64,000 nucleotides of DNA from Stomoxys calcitrans (GCF_963082655.1 NC_081552.1:194942598-195006597), one strand, 5' to 3'; counted from the first letter of the stretch, positions 23,062 through 34,699 are shown. Notes: a model not told the origin generated them from the sequence alone. Numbers and translations are program-made.

Positions 23062-23375
23062 GGAGGCCACCGTAGCGCAGAGGTGAGCATGTCCGCCTGT
23101 GACGCTGAACGCCTGGTTTCGAATCCTGGCGAGAACATCAGAAAAATTTTTAATGGTGGTTTCCCCTCCTAATGCTGGCAACATTTGTGAGGTACTATGC
23201 CATGTAAAACTTCTCTCGAAAAAAGTGTCGCACTGCGAAACGCCGTTCGGACTCGGCTATAAAAAGGAGGCCCCTTATCATTGAGCTTAGAACTTGAATC
23301 GGACTGCATTCATTGATATGTGAAAAGTTTGCCCCTTAGTCGAAAATTCATGGGTAAAATTTTCATTTACAATAA
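23062..23375 (+). mobile_element. tRNA-derived SINE (SINE2), near full length
   Basis: The head carries pol III internal promoter boxes: A-box-like TAGCGCAGAGGTGAGCATG (23073-23091) and B-box-like GGTTTCGAATCC (23115-23126). The body contains TGAGGTACTATGCCATGTAA, CGGACTCGGCTATAAAAAGG and CTTGAATCGGACTGCA. Other copies: 48757-49030 (minus), 4255-4410 (minus fragment), 7773-7840 (fragment). Its LINE partner cannot be assigned from this window. Confidence 0.8.
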
Positions 23376-23384
23376 CGAGTATCA

Positions 23385-23600
23385 CATGCACTCAGTACCG
23401 GTGCCCTCCGATCCGACATTATGGCTCTCATTTCATTTGCAGCTACTCCGCATATTTACGAAGCTTTCCACTAGCTGGAACCTGTGGACGCGCCCCCTTT
23501 CAGCTGAGCTTTCCATGATAACGACGAATACAAGACAAAATGGAGTACAAAGATCCAACCTGTGCAGTGCTTAAAGTTATTCCGTGTCGGCCGGGCATAT
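23385..23600 (-). repeat. Decayed fragment of the 390-bp repeat
   Basis: Phrases GCACTCAGTA, TTGCAGCTACTCCG and CCTGTGGACGCGC match the minus-strand sense of the 390-bp repeat. It is strongly diverged. Confidence 0.45.
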
Positions 23601-23898
23601 TTGGTATAATCCTCTCCCAACCAGACATAAACTAAACTGGAGTATAAGGAAATGCCATGGGCCGATTCATGATTGCTCCATCCAATGCTGCACAATACAT
23701 ATTTCCCTGAACCAACCTATACTTTGTAGATTCACAAATATATAAATATATCGATGTCGAATATTTGAATAATTACGCTTTGGTGATGGGTATAATAACA
23801 ACCACTGTGCCGCAACTGTTCGCTTTACAACACTAAAATTCTAAACAGCTGTTAATGAAACCATAACAAATACATTTTTTTTAATTTCTACTCAAATA

Positions 23899-26046
23899 AT
23901 GATGTGCCGGTTAAAAATATTAATAATTGCCGTCACAATAATTGTAGCGTCTGTGCATAGTTTATATGTGTCCATCGAACAGTGCCCGGGCACAGATGTG
24001 AAACGAATACGACAACAAATACAACACCATGAAATCTCGCTGATTTTCTACTACACCCGTTGGAGTGCAGACAGTTTGGAGGCTTTGCAAGAATATAATG
24101 ATGTGGCAGTGTACTATAGTGATAAGATATATTTTTCCTCTATTGATTGTTGGCACTTGCAATGCAATTGTTCGAGAGCCTTAAATACACCGGTGGGATC
24201 CGGTCTACCCCACAAATGGCCTACGCTAATGGCGTACTATGGAAGTCGGGGCCAATTGCAAATTCAATATCATGGTTTATGGTCCTTTAAGGATATACAA
24301 CAGTTTGTGCATAACTTGGTATACCCTTTGGAAAGATTACATACCAATGAAGATTTGGAGCAAACAAAATTGGTTTCCGATGCCGTGGTGATAGGGATTT
24401 TCAAAAGCCCCGATAGCAGAGAGTATAAGCAGTATCTCATGGCCGCCCTGAAGTGGCTAGAAAGTGATCCCTTAAGAACATATCGTTTCAAAGTAATATT
24501 TTATACAAATACTACAGCAGCAGCTACAACCTACAGCCGTTTACTGAAAGGAGATGATAGTGGTCCCGACATTTTATTTATGGGCGCATCCAACATCACA
24601 AAGAGGTATGCCGAACTTCAAGGTCATATATGGAATGCCACTAATATACTACTATGGCTGCATCGAGAACTAAAAGGCGATCTTAAAAAACTACATGGCT
24701 ATGCTACCCCTATTACCATAGCCCAAAAATTAAATCAAAATTCTGTTTTGGCTGTTTTCGTCAATCAACCTCATCCATTTTTCACATACATGGAGGAGAA
24801 GGTGGACAGGGATAAGGCTTGCAGTAAAATTGCCTCAGATTGCTGGAAAAGAATACAACAAAATGAATATTTCCGAGCTTTAGGGATACAGCATATTCTA
24901 GAAAGTCTTCAAATTTATACAGATAACAATCTGTGCTACTACAACATGGATATTGCGCTCAAAAACCTTGGTGATTACTATGAAATCAACAGTTATTTGA
25001 AATTTTTAGTGCAGAACTTGGCTTATCCATCCTCATCTAAGGTCAAAGATGACTTTAAGCCCAACATAATGAGATTGTTAAACTTTCATCACATTACAAA
25101 TTGTTTAAATTTTGAAATCAAATCATCAAACTCTCTGTATATAGCCACGGCCAAACATCTGCAAGCGGTGGTAGATAAAGAAGCTAAGCTCTTCAATAGC
25201 AATCGCACTATTTCCGTAGTGGTGTTGGATACTGAACGCTATAAGGATTATCTGCAAGGCCTAGACATGAGACCACAGAGTCAAAGTATGGCCAGTGCTT
25301 TTATTATTGATATGAAGCAAGAAAGTATTTTCCCAATGACTGACCAATTTGATATGACGAACTTTAGAAGATATCTAGGCCAATACTATCAACGTTGTTT
25401 ACCAGCTCACTTTAAGAGTGAGCATTTAAAACAACTGAATAACTCAAGTCCGCGCAAGGCAAAGAGTTCCTTGGACAGCTATGGCATGGCAAATTTAAAC
25501 CATTTTACATTTCAAAATAGTTTGCATTATTCCCACAATCAATCGCTGGTACTACTTATACATTCACCAGAATGTGCCCTTTGTGGCACACTGCAACATA
25601 CATTTATACAAATATCATCGGCTCTGAGATCACTTGCACCCGAGCTGCAGTTTGTTAGACTCAATGCTCTGCTAAACGATTTACCATGGCAATTCAATAT
25701 GGCCTCTTTGCCAGTGCTGTTAGTTTTTCCCAAGCATGGCTTCAGTGATACGCGCATTTTTCCCTCACATTTAAAACCAGATTTTAAAAATGTTTTTGCA
25801 TTTATTTTAAAGCAACTACCTGCAGAAGACCAAATAAAAACCATAGTGACATTCTGTCAGAGTCGGGGCTTAGGCTCGAACCACACCCAATCTTGTTGGC
25901 GTTTTGCCAAAAATCTACTTATGCAACACATAAGTAATCATCTACATTACTGGCAATTGTTCGAGAACGAACGAAGCATAATATTCCAACGATTACGTGC
26001 CTTTAAGGACATGAGTTTAGATGTACAACGTAATTTACGATTATAG
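23899..26046 (+). CDS. TXNDC11-like thioredoxin-fold protein
   Basis: 715 residues in one uninterrupted exon. Residues 1-21 form a hydrophobic signal peptide, so the protein probably enters the ER. A thioredoxin-like domain follows (about 23-140) with a KWPTLMAYYG segment at the place of the usual cis-Pro loop but no CxxC. Mid regions are thioredoxin-like but weakly conserved. A C-terminal thioredoxin domain (about 545-665) keeps an SPECALCGTLQ active-site loop (C559-x-x-C562) and a LPVLLVFP strand. Signal peptide, serial thioredoxin folds and a single C-terminal CxxC fit TXNDC11, an ER redox/folding factor linked in vertebrates to dual oxidase maturation and ERAD. The start is the first ATG after stops. 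AATAAA follows at about 26101. It is convergent with SBP2. Family call from pattern, not a search. Confidence 0.7.
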   Translation: MMCRLKILIIAVTIIVASVHSLYVSIEQCPGTDVKRIRQQIQHHEISLIFYYTRWSADSLEALQEYNDVAVYYSDKIYFSSIDCWHLQCNCSRALNTPVGSGLPHKWPTLMAYYGSRGQLQIQYHGLWSFKDIQQFVHNLVYPLERLHTNEDLEQTKLVSDAVVIGIFKSPDSREYKQYLMAALKWLESDPLRTYRFKVIFYTNTTAAATTYSRLLKGDDSGPDILFMGASNITKRYAELQGHIWNATNILLWLHRELKGDLKKLHGYATPITIAQKLNQNSVLAVFVNQPHPFFTYMEEKVDRDKACSKIASDCWKRIQQNEYFRALGIQHILESLQIYTDNNLCYYNMDIALKNLGDYYEINSYLKFLVQNLAYPSSSKVKDDFKPNIMRLLNFHHITNCLNFEIKSSNSLYIATAKHLQAVVDKEAKLFNSNRTISVVVLDTERYKDYLQGLDMRPQSQSMASAFIIDMKQESIFPMTDQFDMTNFRRYLGQYYQRCLPAHFKSEHLKQLNNSSPRKAKSSLDSYGMANLNHFTFQNSLHYSHNQSLVLLIHSPECALCGTLQHTFIQISSALRSLAPELQFVRLNALLNDLPWQFNMASLPVLLVFPKHGFSDTRIFPSHLKPDFKNVFAFILKQLPAEDQIKTIVTFCQSRGLGSNHTQSCWRFAKNLLMQHISNHLHYWQLFENERSIIFQRLRAFKDMSLDVQRNLRL

Positions 26047-26342
26047 CTCTTAAGATATTATTATTCAAAATATAATGGTCTCTTATGTTAATTCTAATTA
26101 AATAAATTAAATTAGATTCTATTCAAATGTGAATGTGTGGTTTCTGATTAAGAGCAATATTTACCCTTCCGGCGAACGGGGACCCCTTAGAGCCAGCATA
26201 GCGGCTCATCAAGTGGTGGAGATTTAGTTTTTGTAAATGGTTCAAATGATTTTTTTTTAAAAGGATTAATTTATTAAAACCAATTTGCCAAAAAAAAATC
26301 TCATTTCAAGTTGCTTAATAATGTCGTATAAAAATTTTCCTT

Positions 26343-27397
26343 TCATGTTGTATTACAATGCTGCATTTTTCTATACATTTCCCTTGCATCATTTAATGCT
26401 ACAAGCAATTGCTGGAATGTCTCTCGGGCACCATCGTAATCTAAAATTCCTATGCAACTTATCGATGCCTTTTTGTACAGCATGTACGACAATTGCCTTC
26501 TTTGCAATGGAAAACATATGGGAATCTGTTGGTCATGACATAGTCTCTTGATGTTAGATATGGTCTCATCCAAGCCAGCTTAAAACAAATGCAAAATGTC
26601 AAGTTTTATGTAAACATCATATCATATGTTGCCATTGGGCCTACCTGTTCCCTCACATCTTTCACAGTCTGTGGCAATTATGACCAATTTCACTTTGCTA
26701 ATGGACAAAAAGTTTTGCACTTCTCGAAAGCCTATCACAAGGCGACGATGAGCACGGGCCTTTATCTCGTTTTGGACATATGCTCTTCGTTGGAAACGAT
26801 TTAATTCTCTAAGCAAGCGCTCAGTGTGTTGCTTCAGCGTAGGCGTTGTGCAATTCTCGCAATAACTGTAAAGATGAAGAGGTCAAAGGAAACGCCAATA
26901 CAAAATCGCCTATGCAATAGGTGGAAAACATACTCACGAAAACGCCCAGAATGTATACGGCTTTTTTCACTTGCCACCTCTGTTGGTGCATTATTAGCGA
27001 CAAGTTTTAAACCCTCCAACTGAGTTACAATCTCATCCTGCATTTTCTCCTGATTGCGTTTTAGTTGTCTGTATCGCAATACAGACTTTTTTAAACGACT
27101 TATCTTTAGTTTACTACCATTTTCTCGTTGTTTGCCTTTTTTCCTGAATGAATGCTTGAAACGTTCATCTAATATCCTTTTCGTCACCTTATGTTTTCGC
27201 TTCTTGGCTTGTTTACCACCACGATCCGCCTTTTTCACAAATTGTAGCAAATTAAAGCCGCTATCAGCTGCTGCAGCCATACGCTTATATTTTGCATTGC
27301 GAATTTTAGGAACTGCGGATGTTGCAATAGCAGATTTGCTACTCTGTTGCAGTTGTTCAAATGTAACATGATCAATAACTTTAAATTTATCTGACAT
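26343..27397 (-). CDS. SBP2: SECIS-binding protein 2 (L7Ae-type), three exons
   Basis: Exons on the minus strand: 27397-26934, 26865-26645, 26578-26343; GT-AG introns of 68 and 66 nt; the joined product is 306 residues. The donor at 26933 (GTATGT) was preferred over an overlapping GTGAGT because only it keeps the frame. The N-terminal half is Lys/Arg-rich (KQAKKRKHKVTKR, RFKHSFRKKGK). The C-terminal half is the L7Ae RNA-binding domain: LLRELNRFQRRAY, EIKARAHRRLVIGFREVQ, KVKLVIIATDCE, IPICFPLQRRQLSYMLYKK, ISCIGILDYDGA. SBP2 binds SECIS elements in the 3' UTR of selenoprotein mRNAs and directs Sec-tRNA insertion at UGA. The length matches the compact insect form that lacks the long vertebrate N-terminus. 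The 3' end lies about 300 bp from the convergent TXNDC11-like gene. Confidence 0.87.
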
Positions 27398-27480
27398 GGC
27401 AGCAATAAATAATATTCTTTAAGAAAAATAAATGTAAACAAATCTTTGTACAATTTGTAGTGTTTATAGTGTTGTAAAGC

Positions 27481-29300
27481 GAACGATTTTTATATGCGCA
27501 AAGAGGATTGAAATAACAGGAATATAATTTCTCTCAAAACTTGATATGTAAAATTAGTCAAGCCTATAGGTGTCGGTAATTATTTTATTTTTCTTCAAAG
27601 CAAGCAGATGTGCCGAAAAAAACCAAAGTTACAGCAAAAACAAAAAGAACTAAAAGAAAGATACACATATTGGATGCTAAGACTGCCGAAACCCTAAATC
27701 ATAGATAAATTTTATATACGTAAAGAATTTAAAGTTCGCATCTAGACTGGTTGGTGGCGCTTGTGAATATAGATAAATGAGAGTTATCTAAGAACATGAC
27801 ACAAGCAGAAAGTTGGGAAAGTTTAGGCCGGTGACGTTGATGGTGCACCGGAATTTATCTCGGAGGCAAGGAAGAGCACCCTAAGCGCTACATGCTATAC
27901 TCGATCTAATGCATTTGCACTTATATGGTGGGTGTGCGACCATGAAGAAAAAGACTAGAGGAATCGGGAAACTGGCGTTCCTCAAACTTTGAAAATCCTT
28001 TTGTTCTTTTGGAAGCTGTTCCCATCCCAAAAAAAGATTGGTAATGTGCATGGAACTACTGCAGTACTTATCGCGGGAAACTGACGCAATACGGCTACTT
28101 TGGTAGCCTTTAGTTCTGTTGGAAGCCGTGCCCTTCCCAAAATGATCAATAAGGTACATGGTATCGCTTCGGGTACAAAAAAGAGCGTTCTTAGAGATCC
28201 ACTGAATCTCATTCTCGATCTAATGGCGGGTTTCCGGCCATGAAAATGAAATGAGGAGCTCGGGAACCTGTTATTTTTTTAGCTTTTCGAAATCTTTGTT
28301 CTGTTGGGAGCTAGTGATGCTTCGCTACAGACTATGTACCAGGCTGTCGTACTTGTTTACGGATGGATGTCGTTTTACTTAGGTTTTTTCAAGGTCCCTG
28401 GGTACCTTTTTCATTGGTGTCTAAAAATTTAAAAATTCCATACAAAAAGTACAAGGTCCCTATGAATCTTCTCCTTCGGCAACGATAACGGATGACTCAG
28501 CCGTGGGAGGGTTAAGGGGGAGCTCTGTGCTGGCGGTATCGAAAGTCACCTATAGACTGAGGGTGTAGGCAACGGCAACGGATGACTCAACCGTGGGAGG
28601 GTTAAGGGGGAGCTCTGTGCTGGCGGTATCGAAAGTCATCTATTGACTGAGGGTGTAGGTAATCTGGCGTTACTTGGGTACTCTTATATTCTGTTGGTAG
28701 TCGGGGATGATGTGTAAAGGAAGGGCATACGAGGCGCTACAGACTTTTTATCCAGGATGCGCGGGCTGATGCTCTTGGTGGCCTAGCTTTTGACGCAACA
28801 TGACGTCAGTTATCTTGGTAATCTGGTAATCAGGCGTTACTTAAACTTTGGGTACTCTTATATTCTGTTGGTATTCGGTGATGATGTGTAATGGAAGGGC
28901 ATACGAGGCGCTACAGACTTTTTATGCAGAATGCGCGGGCTGATGCTCTTGGTGGCTTAGCTTTTGACGGAACATCACGTCAGTTATCTTGGTGCTGAGG
29001 AAGCTTAAACACGGTCTGCTGACAATAGTGCTGGTTTGCTTTCTGACGTCAGGTCTTTGATGTCGCTGGCTGGCCTCTGCCAGAAGACTGAAACCGTGAT
29101 CTGGAGGAGTTATCTTTAGAGTCATTGTCCTGCAATTGCGGAGAAAAATCACAGGATTGTGGTTGAACATATATTAACATGACTAGAATCTCTCTACGAA
29201 CATGGTGCTTTCGTCAGTAGAGGACCGAAGTGGATGACTGAAGTGCTCTCACCAATGAGTCTCTCTGCCACTCTCTGTCACTTGAGTTGGTTTTCCTATC
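27481..29300. repeat. Spacer with local tandem duplications
   Basis: No gene seen. Two tandem duplications are clear: ~92 bp at 28476-28658 (GGATGACTC, GAGGGTTAAGGGGGAGCTCT) and ~165-185 bp at 28660-28995 (GGAAGGGCATACGAGGCGCT, GCGCGGGCTGATGCTCTTGG). A looser repeat lies at 27985-28150 (GGAAGC, TTCCCATCCC or TTCCCAAAAT). The open frames here are short and do not agree between the repeat copies. Confidence 0.6.
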
Positions 29301-29329
29301 TAGTTTTTTTTTTATTATTTTTTGTTTAT

Positions 29330-30035
29330 TTATTTACATTATGTAATTCGAAGCCACATGGATGGGGGTAGGCTAATTTCGACGTTCTGTTTGTAACTCC
29401 TCGAAATATTCGTCTCAGACCCCATAAAGTATATATTTTTGATCGTCATGACATTTTATGTCGAACTTGCCAAGGAGTAAAGCTGGAGGCTTGAAATTTT
29501 GCACAAATACTTCTTATTAGTGTAGGTCGGTTGGAATTGTAAATGGACCAAATTGGTCCATGTTTTGATATAGCTGCCATATAAACCGATCTTTGGTCTT
29601 GATTCCTTGAGCTTCTGGAGGGAGCAATTCTTATTCGATATGACTGAAATTTTGCACGTGGTATGACTCCCAACAACTGTGTCACGTATAGTCCAAATCA
29701 GTCTATAACCTAATATAGCCGCCATATAAACCGATCTCCCGAATAGACTTCTTGAGCTTCTAGATGGCGCAATTCTTATCCGCTTTGACTGAAAATTGAC
29801 TTCGAACAACTGTGTCAAGTACGGTCTAAATCAGTCCATATCCTGATATAGCCGCCATATAAACCAATCTCCCGGTTAGACTTCTTGGGCTTCTAGAGGG
29901 CGCAATTCTTATCCAATATGGTTGAAATTTTGCATATGTCGTTTTGGAATATATTCCTCAGTTTGACTTTTTGAGCCTCTGGAGGGCGGAATTATTACTC
30001 GATTTGTTTGAAATTTTGGAGGTGGGTTTTTTTCA
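29330..30035 (-). repeat. Family X element, minus orientation
   Basis: Three to four monomers with GATATAGC(T/C)GCCATATAAACC and GCAATTCTTATCC blocks. The left part holds the GACCCCATAAAGTATATATT segment seen at the right end of other family X copies. The outer GTTCGGCC end is lost. Confidence 0.7.
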
Positions 30036-30039
30036 AGAA

Positions 30040-30425
30040 ACTTGTATTTTTCTATTTGCAAATGTCATTCAAAGAACTTGTTTTCTTCTCTTTTATAATA
30101 TAAACAATGGACCTTAGAACTCCGAGTGAAGCGAATAGCGACCAATGTTGCCCTGGGCCCCACTATTTTGGAGCTTTCACAGCCCTCAATTTATGATTAC
30201 TGCCATCTGTCGCACCTATTCTAAAGAAAATTCATGTAGAAAGGCATCTTAATGGTACTAATTGCAAAAATTGATTCATTGTGGAGGGTACATAGCCTTT
30301 CCTAACTTTATGACGTTGTCCCATATTAATATATTTTTTTTGACCAATGTTTGTTTCTTTTTTCAAAGACTTTTTGAACATTTAAAGAGCACTACAAATA
30401 CACCCCGTGCTTTTATAATGTAACT
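30040..30425. other. AT-rich spacer
   Basis: Nothing recognisable apart from a short similarity to the family X inner flank (TGTCATTCAAAGAACTTG) at the left edge. Confidence 0.35.
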
Positions 30426-30430
30426 TTCGG

Positions 30431-30802
30431 CACGGGATAGCTGTGAGCACTACACAGGCTGAAACATTGAGGTGCGACTGTATGGTGTGCTTTGCCGAGA
30501 AGCTTAGCTGCGAGCTACCGGTCGCGTACACAGGTTGCAGATAGTGGAATGCTCCATACGGCAGTCGCGGACAATTAACAGTAGCGGAGTCTCAGAGAAA
30601 GGTCGGACGGCAACGCCTCTTGCACAAATACTGAGTGCCTATGATGCTCGATATGACAATGCGAGTTATTGGCGCCTTTAAATAACCAATGGCCAATCTG
30701 TTCTCGCGGCGATCGGTCCTTTGGACCGGAACGAGTTTGCTCACCTACAGGAGCGTGACGAGGATCACCACCTCCACATGAAAATGTGGCTTTAAGAACA
30801 AC
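30431..30802 (+). repeat. 390-bp repeat, copy A
   Basis: It begins CACGGGATAGCTGTGAGCA and contains a CGGTCCTTTGGACCGG hairpin and GATGCTCGATATGAC. It ends in the CCACAT-GAAA-ATGTGG hairpin followed by a CTTTAAGAACAAC tail. Same family as copies B-F. Non-coding. Confidence 0.75.
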
Positions 30803-30904
30803 ATGTGGAGGTAGGGATCTAGAAATCAGTAGAGTAGCTAAAGAACACAATGGAATTTATCGCAGGACACATGAATTTCTTTTGTTCAGGTAAAAAAAGG
30901 CCGG

Positions 30905-31188
30905 ACACGGGATAGCTGTGAGCACCACACAGGCTGGAACATTGAGGTGCGATCTGCGCGGTGTTCATTGCTGTGACCAGAACCTTGGTTGCGAGCTAAC
31001 GGGCGCGTCCACAGGTTGCATATAGTGGAATGCTCCATACGGAGTAGCTGCAATGGCGGTCGCGGGCAATCAAGAGTAGCGGAGTATTAGTGAAAGGTCG
31101 GGCGGCAGAGGCTCTTGCACAAATACTGGGTGCCTATGATGCTTGACGAGGATCGCCACCTCCACATGAAAATGTGGCTACAACAAAT
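30905..31188 (+). repeat. 390-bp repeat, copy B (internally deleted)
   Basis: Same ends as copy A; it ends ATGTGGCTACAACAA. About 100 bp is missing between the GATGCTTGA and GACGAGGATCGCC blocks. It flanks a LINE fragment on its right. Confidence 0.75.
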
Positions 31189-31194
31189 ATGGAA

Positions 31195-31560
31195 AAGTTC
31201 GGAAGTTATTGAAAGAGTTAGGCTATTTAGCGAATAAAAGATTTATCAATAGGGCGAAAGACTCAAGGGCACCACAAGGCTGGGCCATGAAAAAGTTAAA
31301 AAAGGTTCAGAACAAAATCTGGATAGACTTCTGCAGCTAGAAGACATATCAAGGCCTCTAGGCTACGAATCATTCTAGACTTCACACCTATTTTGATATG
31401 GGCCGTTCACTAGAAGTACTATTGAATACACATTTCTACACTATTGAATACACAATCCAAAGGGGTCTGTGCTACAGGAAGAAATTGTCGGGGAAATTGT
31501 TTCCGAGTCAAGAATCCTGTGGGCGATCAAAAGTTTCAACTCATTTAATCGTCACGTCCA
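31195..31560 (+). pseudogene. LINE linker/RT N-terminal fragment between 390-bp repeats
   Basis: Plus-strand pieces (MGRSLEVLLNTHF and the preceding basic segment) correspond to the better-preserved minus frame at 38072-38335, which reads MGRSLEVFLNTYF...ILWAIKSFDS. That is the region just before the SPGPDG motif in Jockey/R1/LOA-type reverse transcriptases. Frameshifted and truncated. Confidence 0.55.
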
Positions 31561-31757
31561 GATATCGTAACACAAATTGAAATTCATGCTGTGTCCGATA
31601 AAGTGGCACCTTGATTCACATTTCTTGTATCGGCACCTCGAATATATGTGTGAGATGGAGGCATATACTTTGTCTTTTTCATTCTAAAAGCAAAAAACCG
31701 AGCATCCTTAGAGTCTGTCGTTTTTATGGTAAAGAGATGTAACATACTAAACTTTGC

Positions 31758-32160
31758 GACGACGGGAAAACTGTGAGCACAACACAGGCTGGTACATTGA
31801 GGTCCAATCTGTGCGGTGTTCATTGCTGTTACGAGAAGCTTAGCTGTGAACTACAGGGCGCGTTCACAGTTTGCGGAAAATGGAATACTCCCATCGGAGT
31901 AGCTGCAACGACAGTCCGGACACTCAGCGGTATAGAGCGAAACGTCTCAGTGAGAGGCCGGGCGGCACCGGCTCTTGCATAAATACTGAGTGCCTATGAT
32001 GCTCGATATGACAAGGCGAGTTATTGGCGGCTTTGAATAACCGATGACCAACTTGCTCCCGCGGCTATCGGTCCTTTGGACCAGAACGAGTTTGCTCACC
32101 TACAGGAGCATGACGAGGATCGCCACCTCCACATGAAAATGTGGCTACAACAACAACAAT
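31758..32160 (+). repeat. 390-bp repeat, copy C (full length)
   Basis: The most complete plus-strand copy. Its start is decayed (GACGGGAAAACTGTGAGCA). The body carries CCAGAACGAG and ACCTACAGGAGCATGACGAG. It ends CCACATGAAAATGTGG, then CTACAACAACAACAAT. The 3' tail is the same as that of the 2A-LINE. Confidence 0.8.
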
Positions 32161-32161
32161 A

Positions 32162-33700
32162 AATGTAACTTATATAAATTTGGACATAAGCGTGTACTTA
32201 TAGGTCGATTTAAAGCCTAGGCAAGATATATTTTTTTTATATAAGAAGAAAATGAATTAAATTAAGAATTTTCATTACTTACCAATTGAATACTAAATTC
32301 CGCCAACTACCCTTGCACTTTACCGCATACATATTTTATATTTATCATACACATTTCACTCGCGATTGCACATAGCTCTGCTTTCTTGGGCTCTTTAATA
32401 CATATTGGCCTCTTTTAGATAGTGCATCATTATATTGACATATTAAGATTACCACTGTAAAAAAACGCTTATTATCACTTAAAACCAATTTTATTATTTT
32501 TTATTATTTTTAAAAAATAAATAATAAAAACAGGAAAGGGAAGTAGGAAATGTGTGGCAAGCCAATTAGAATCGTATTTGTGAATTTGTATTCTGTACTT
32601 AAGGACTAGCAGTACATGCAAGTATGCCAATTCATTTTAATTCTTTTAGCTTCATTTGGACGGACAGACTGAATGTAAAAAATCTAAATATCGAATATGG
32701 ATATATCACCCCAAATTTACAAAAAAAAAAATTGTTTGAATGTTCTTTATCCTTGTTTTGCCACAATTTTCCTTCAATTCAAAGCTCCATTTTTTGCTCA
32801 GAACACACTGAGAGAGCGAGAGAGAGACACCAATATCTTTTGATAATTTCTCAGGTGAGAGCTTTAAAAAAAGAGAGAGTTGCACAAAATATTCGCCAGT
32901 TTTAAATATGAGAAACAACCCACGCGTATCCTAATATTTTACGCGCCTTTTTCTGCACACACATCCATGTCCAAGAGCATATATATGGAAGTTTGCAAGA
33001 AAAAATCATTTAAGGCGAATTAATAAATTGGTAAAACTCAACTCCTTTAATATTTCATTTATGGTGTACAATTTCTGTACTGAACAAGGAAACATATAAA
33101 GAACATACTAAAAAAAATCCTATTCTTATTGGATAAAATAGGCGATAAAGTGAAAGCGCTTAAAATCGTTGAGACACACACACACACACACACTTCCCAC
33201 AAAAATTGCCAATTATTAATTATTCCGGGACATCTTGGTAGTTGCTTTTAATCACTCGCGTTAGTCTTTGTTCGGCCCGTCACTTTGTAAAACGTTTTAA
33301 GCAAAGAAAATGTTAATTTATTTGATTATTTCACTAAAAAAATTCTGTTCTAACAAGATGTCCTCCGCGATCGACATTTAAACCCGAACTAGAAAAAGTT
33401 TGACGATGTTGCCACATAATAACATATTATGTAATGTCGGCCAACACTTATAGGTCGGGTACACTTGAGTACTAGCCCTGCAAACATTTTCTATCCTGCG
33501 AGTGACTAAATCTGCACTCAAGGATGTTGAAAACAATCTCAGGCGATATCATTTTTTACTCTAATTAGTGTCTCGGTACGTGAGAAAACATGCCACTTGG
33601 CGATATATACCCATGAGTGACTAAATGGGGACGAAAAAACGTTTAAAATTCGATTACCAACGTCATTAATAAAACTAAATATTTTTTTTCACTAATGTTT
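32162..33700. other. AT-rich spacer with microsatellites
   Basis: No gene recognised. There is a GA-rich run at about 32809-32828 (candidate GAGA-type sites, inference) and a (CA)n microsatellite at 33174-33193. It might contain the 5' flank of a gene outside what I can read. Confidence 0.35.
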
Positions 33701-33704
33701 TTTA

Positions 33705-34690
33705 TACCGTACACCACTACTTCTGTACAGGGTATTATAACTTACTGCATTTGTTTGTAACACCCAAAAGGAAGAGAGATTTACCGATTGATAAATATAC
33801 CGATCGACTCTAAATCACTTTCTGATTCGATTTAGCTATGTCCGTCTGTATGTCTGTCTGACCGTCTGTCCATGTTAATTTGTGTACAAACTACAGGTAG
33901 CAATTTTCATCCGATCGTCTTCAAATTTGGTATGGGCATGTTTTTCGGCCTAGAGACGAAGCCTATTGAAATTGGAAAAATCGGTTCAGATTTGAATATA
34001 AATAGCTCCCATATATATGTTCGTCCGATTTCCAGTATTACAGCAATAAAATGGTCATTTGTTGACCGATTCTCTCGAAATTTGGCAGGAAGGATTTTCT
34101 TACGACGATATTACTGGTGAATTTCATAGAAATCGGTGTAGAATTAGATACAGTTCGTCCGATTTGCAGTAATACAGCAATAAAATGGTCGTTTGTGAAC
34201 CGATCCTCTCGAAATTTGTCAGGAAGGATTTTCTTATGACTCTTGATATTACTGGTGAATTCCATAGAAATCGGTTCAGATTTAGATATAGCTCTCATAT
34301 AAATATATCGCCCGATTTTCACTCCTAGACCCACTGCAAGCGCATTTATTGACCAATCTTCCCAAAATTTTGTACAACGCTTTCCTCGACGAATTTCACA
34401 ACATTCATAAAGCTTGGTCGAAATCGGTTCAGATTTAAATATAGCTCCCATGTATTTGTTCGTCAGATTTTGGATAATTTGTTGTCATTTGACAACCGTA
34501 GTTATTACATTTTGAACATATTTGCTTTGCTCGAAATTTGATACCGGAATTTTAATAATCTATTTGGATACATCCGTCGAGGCCCATCAAAATTGGTTCA
34601 AAATTAGACGCAGCCACCCCTTTTGCATTTATAGGGGTGAGGGTAGGTGTAGGGTATTATAAAGTCGTCACCGCCCGACTTTGACCTGTT
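33705..34690 (-). repeat. Family Z element, minus orientation
   Basis: It begins TTTATACCGTACACCACTAC and ends GTGTAGGGTATTATAAAGTC, the inverted counterparts of the ends at 21085-21862. Internal monomers contain ATAGCTCCCATATA, TTTCATAGAAATCGGT and CTCTCGAAATTTG repeated about every 130-140 bp. Confidence 0.65.
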
Positions 34691-34699
34691 CTTAATAGT

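Noticed and set aside
26821..27003. Separate 60-residue minus frame inside SBP2
   Set aside because: It lies mostly in intron 1 and reads exon 2 out of frame; the spliced model gives the conserved L7Ae domain.
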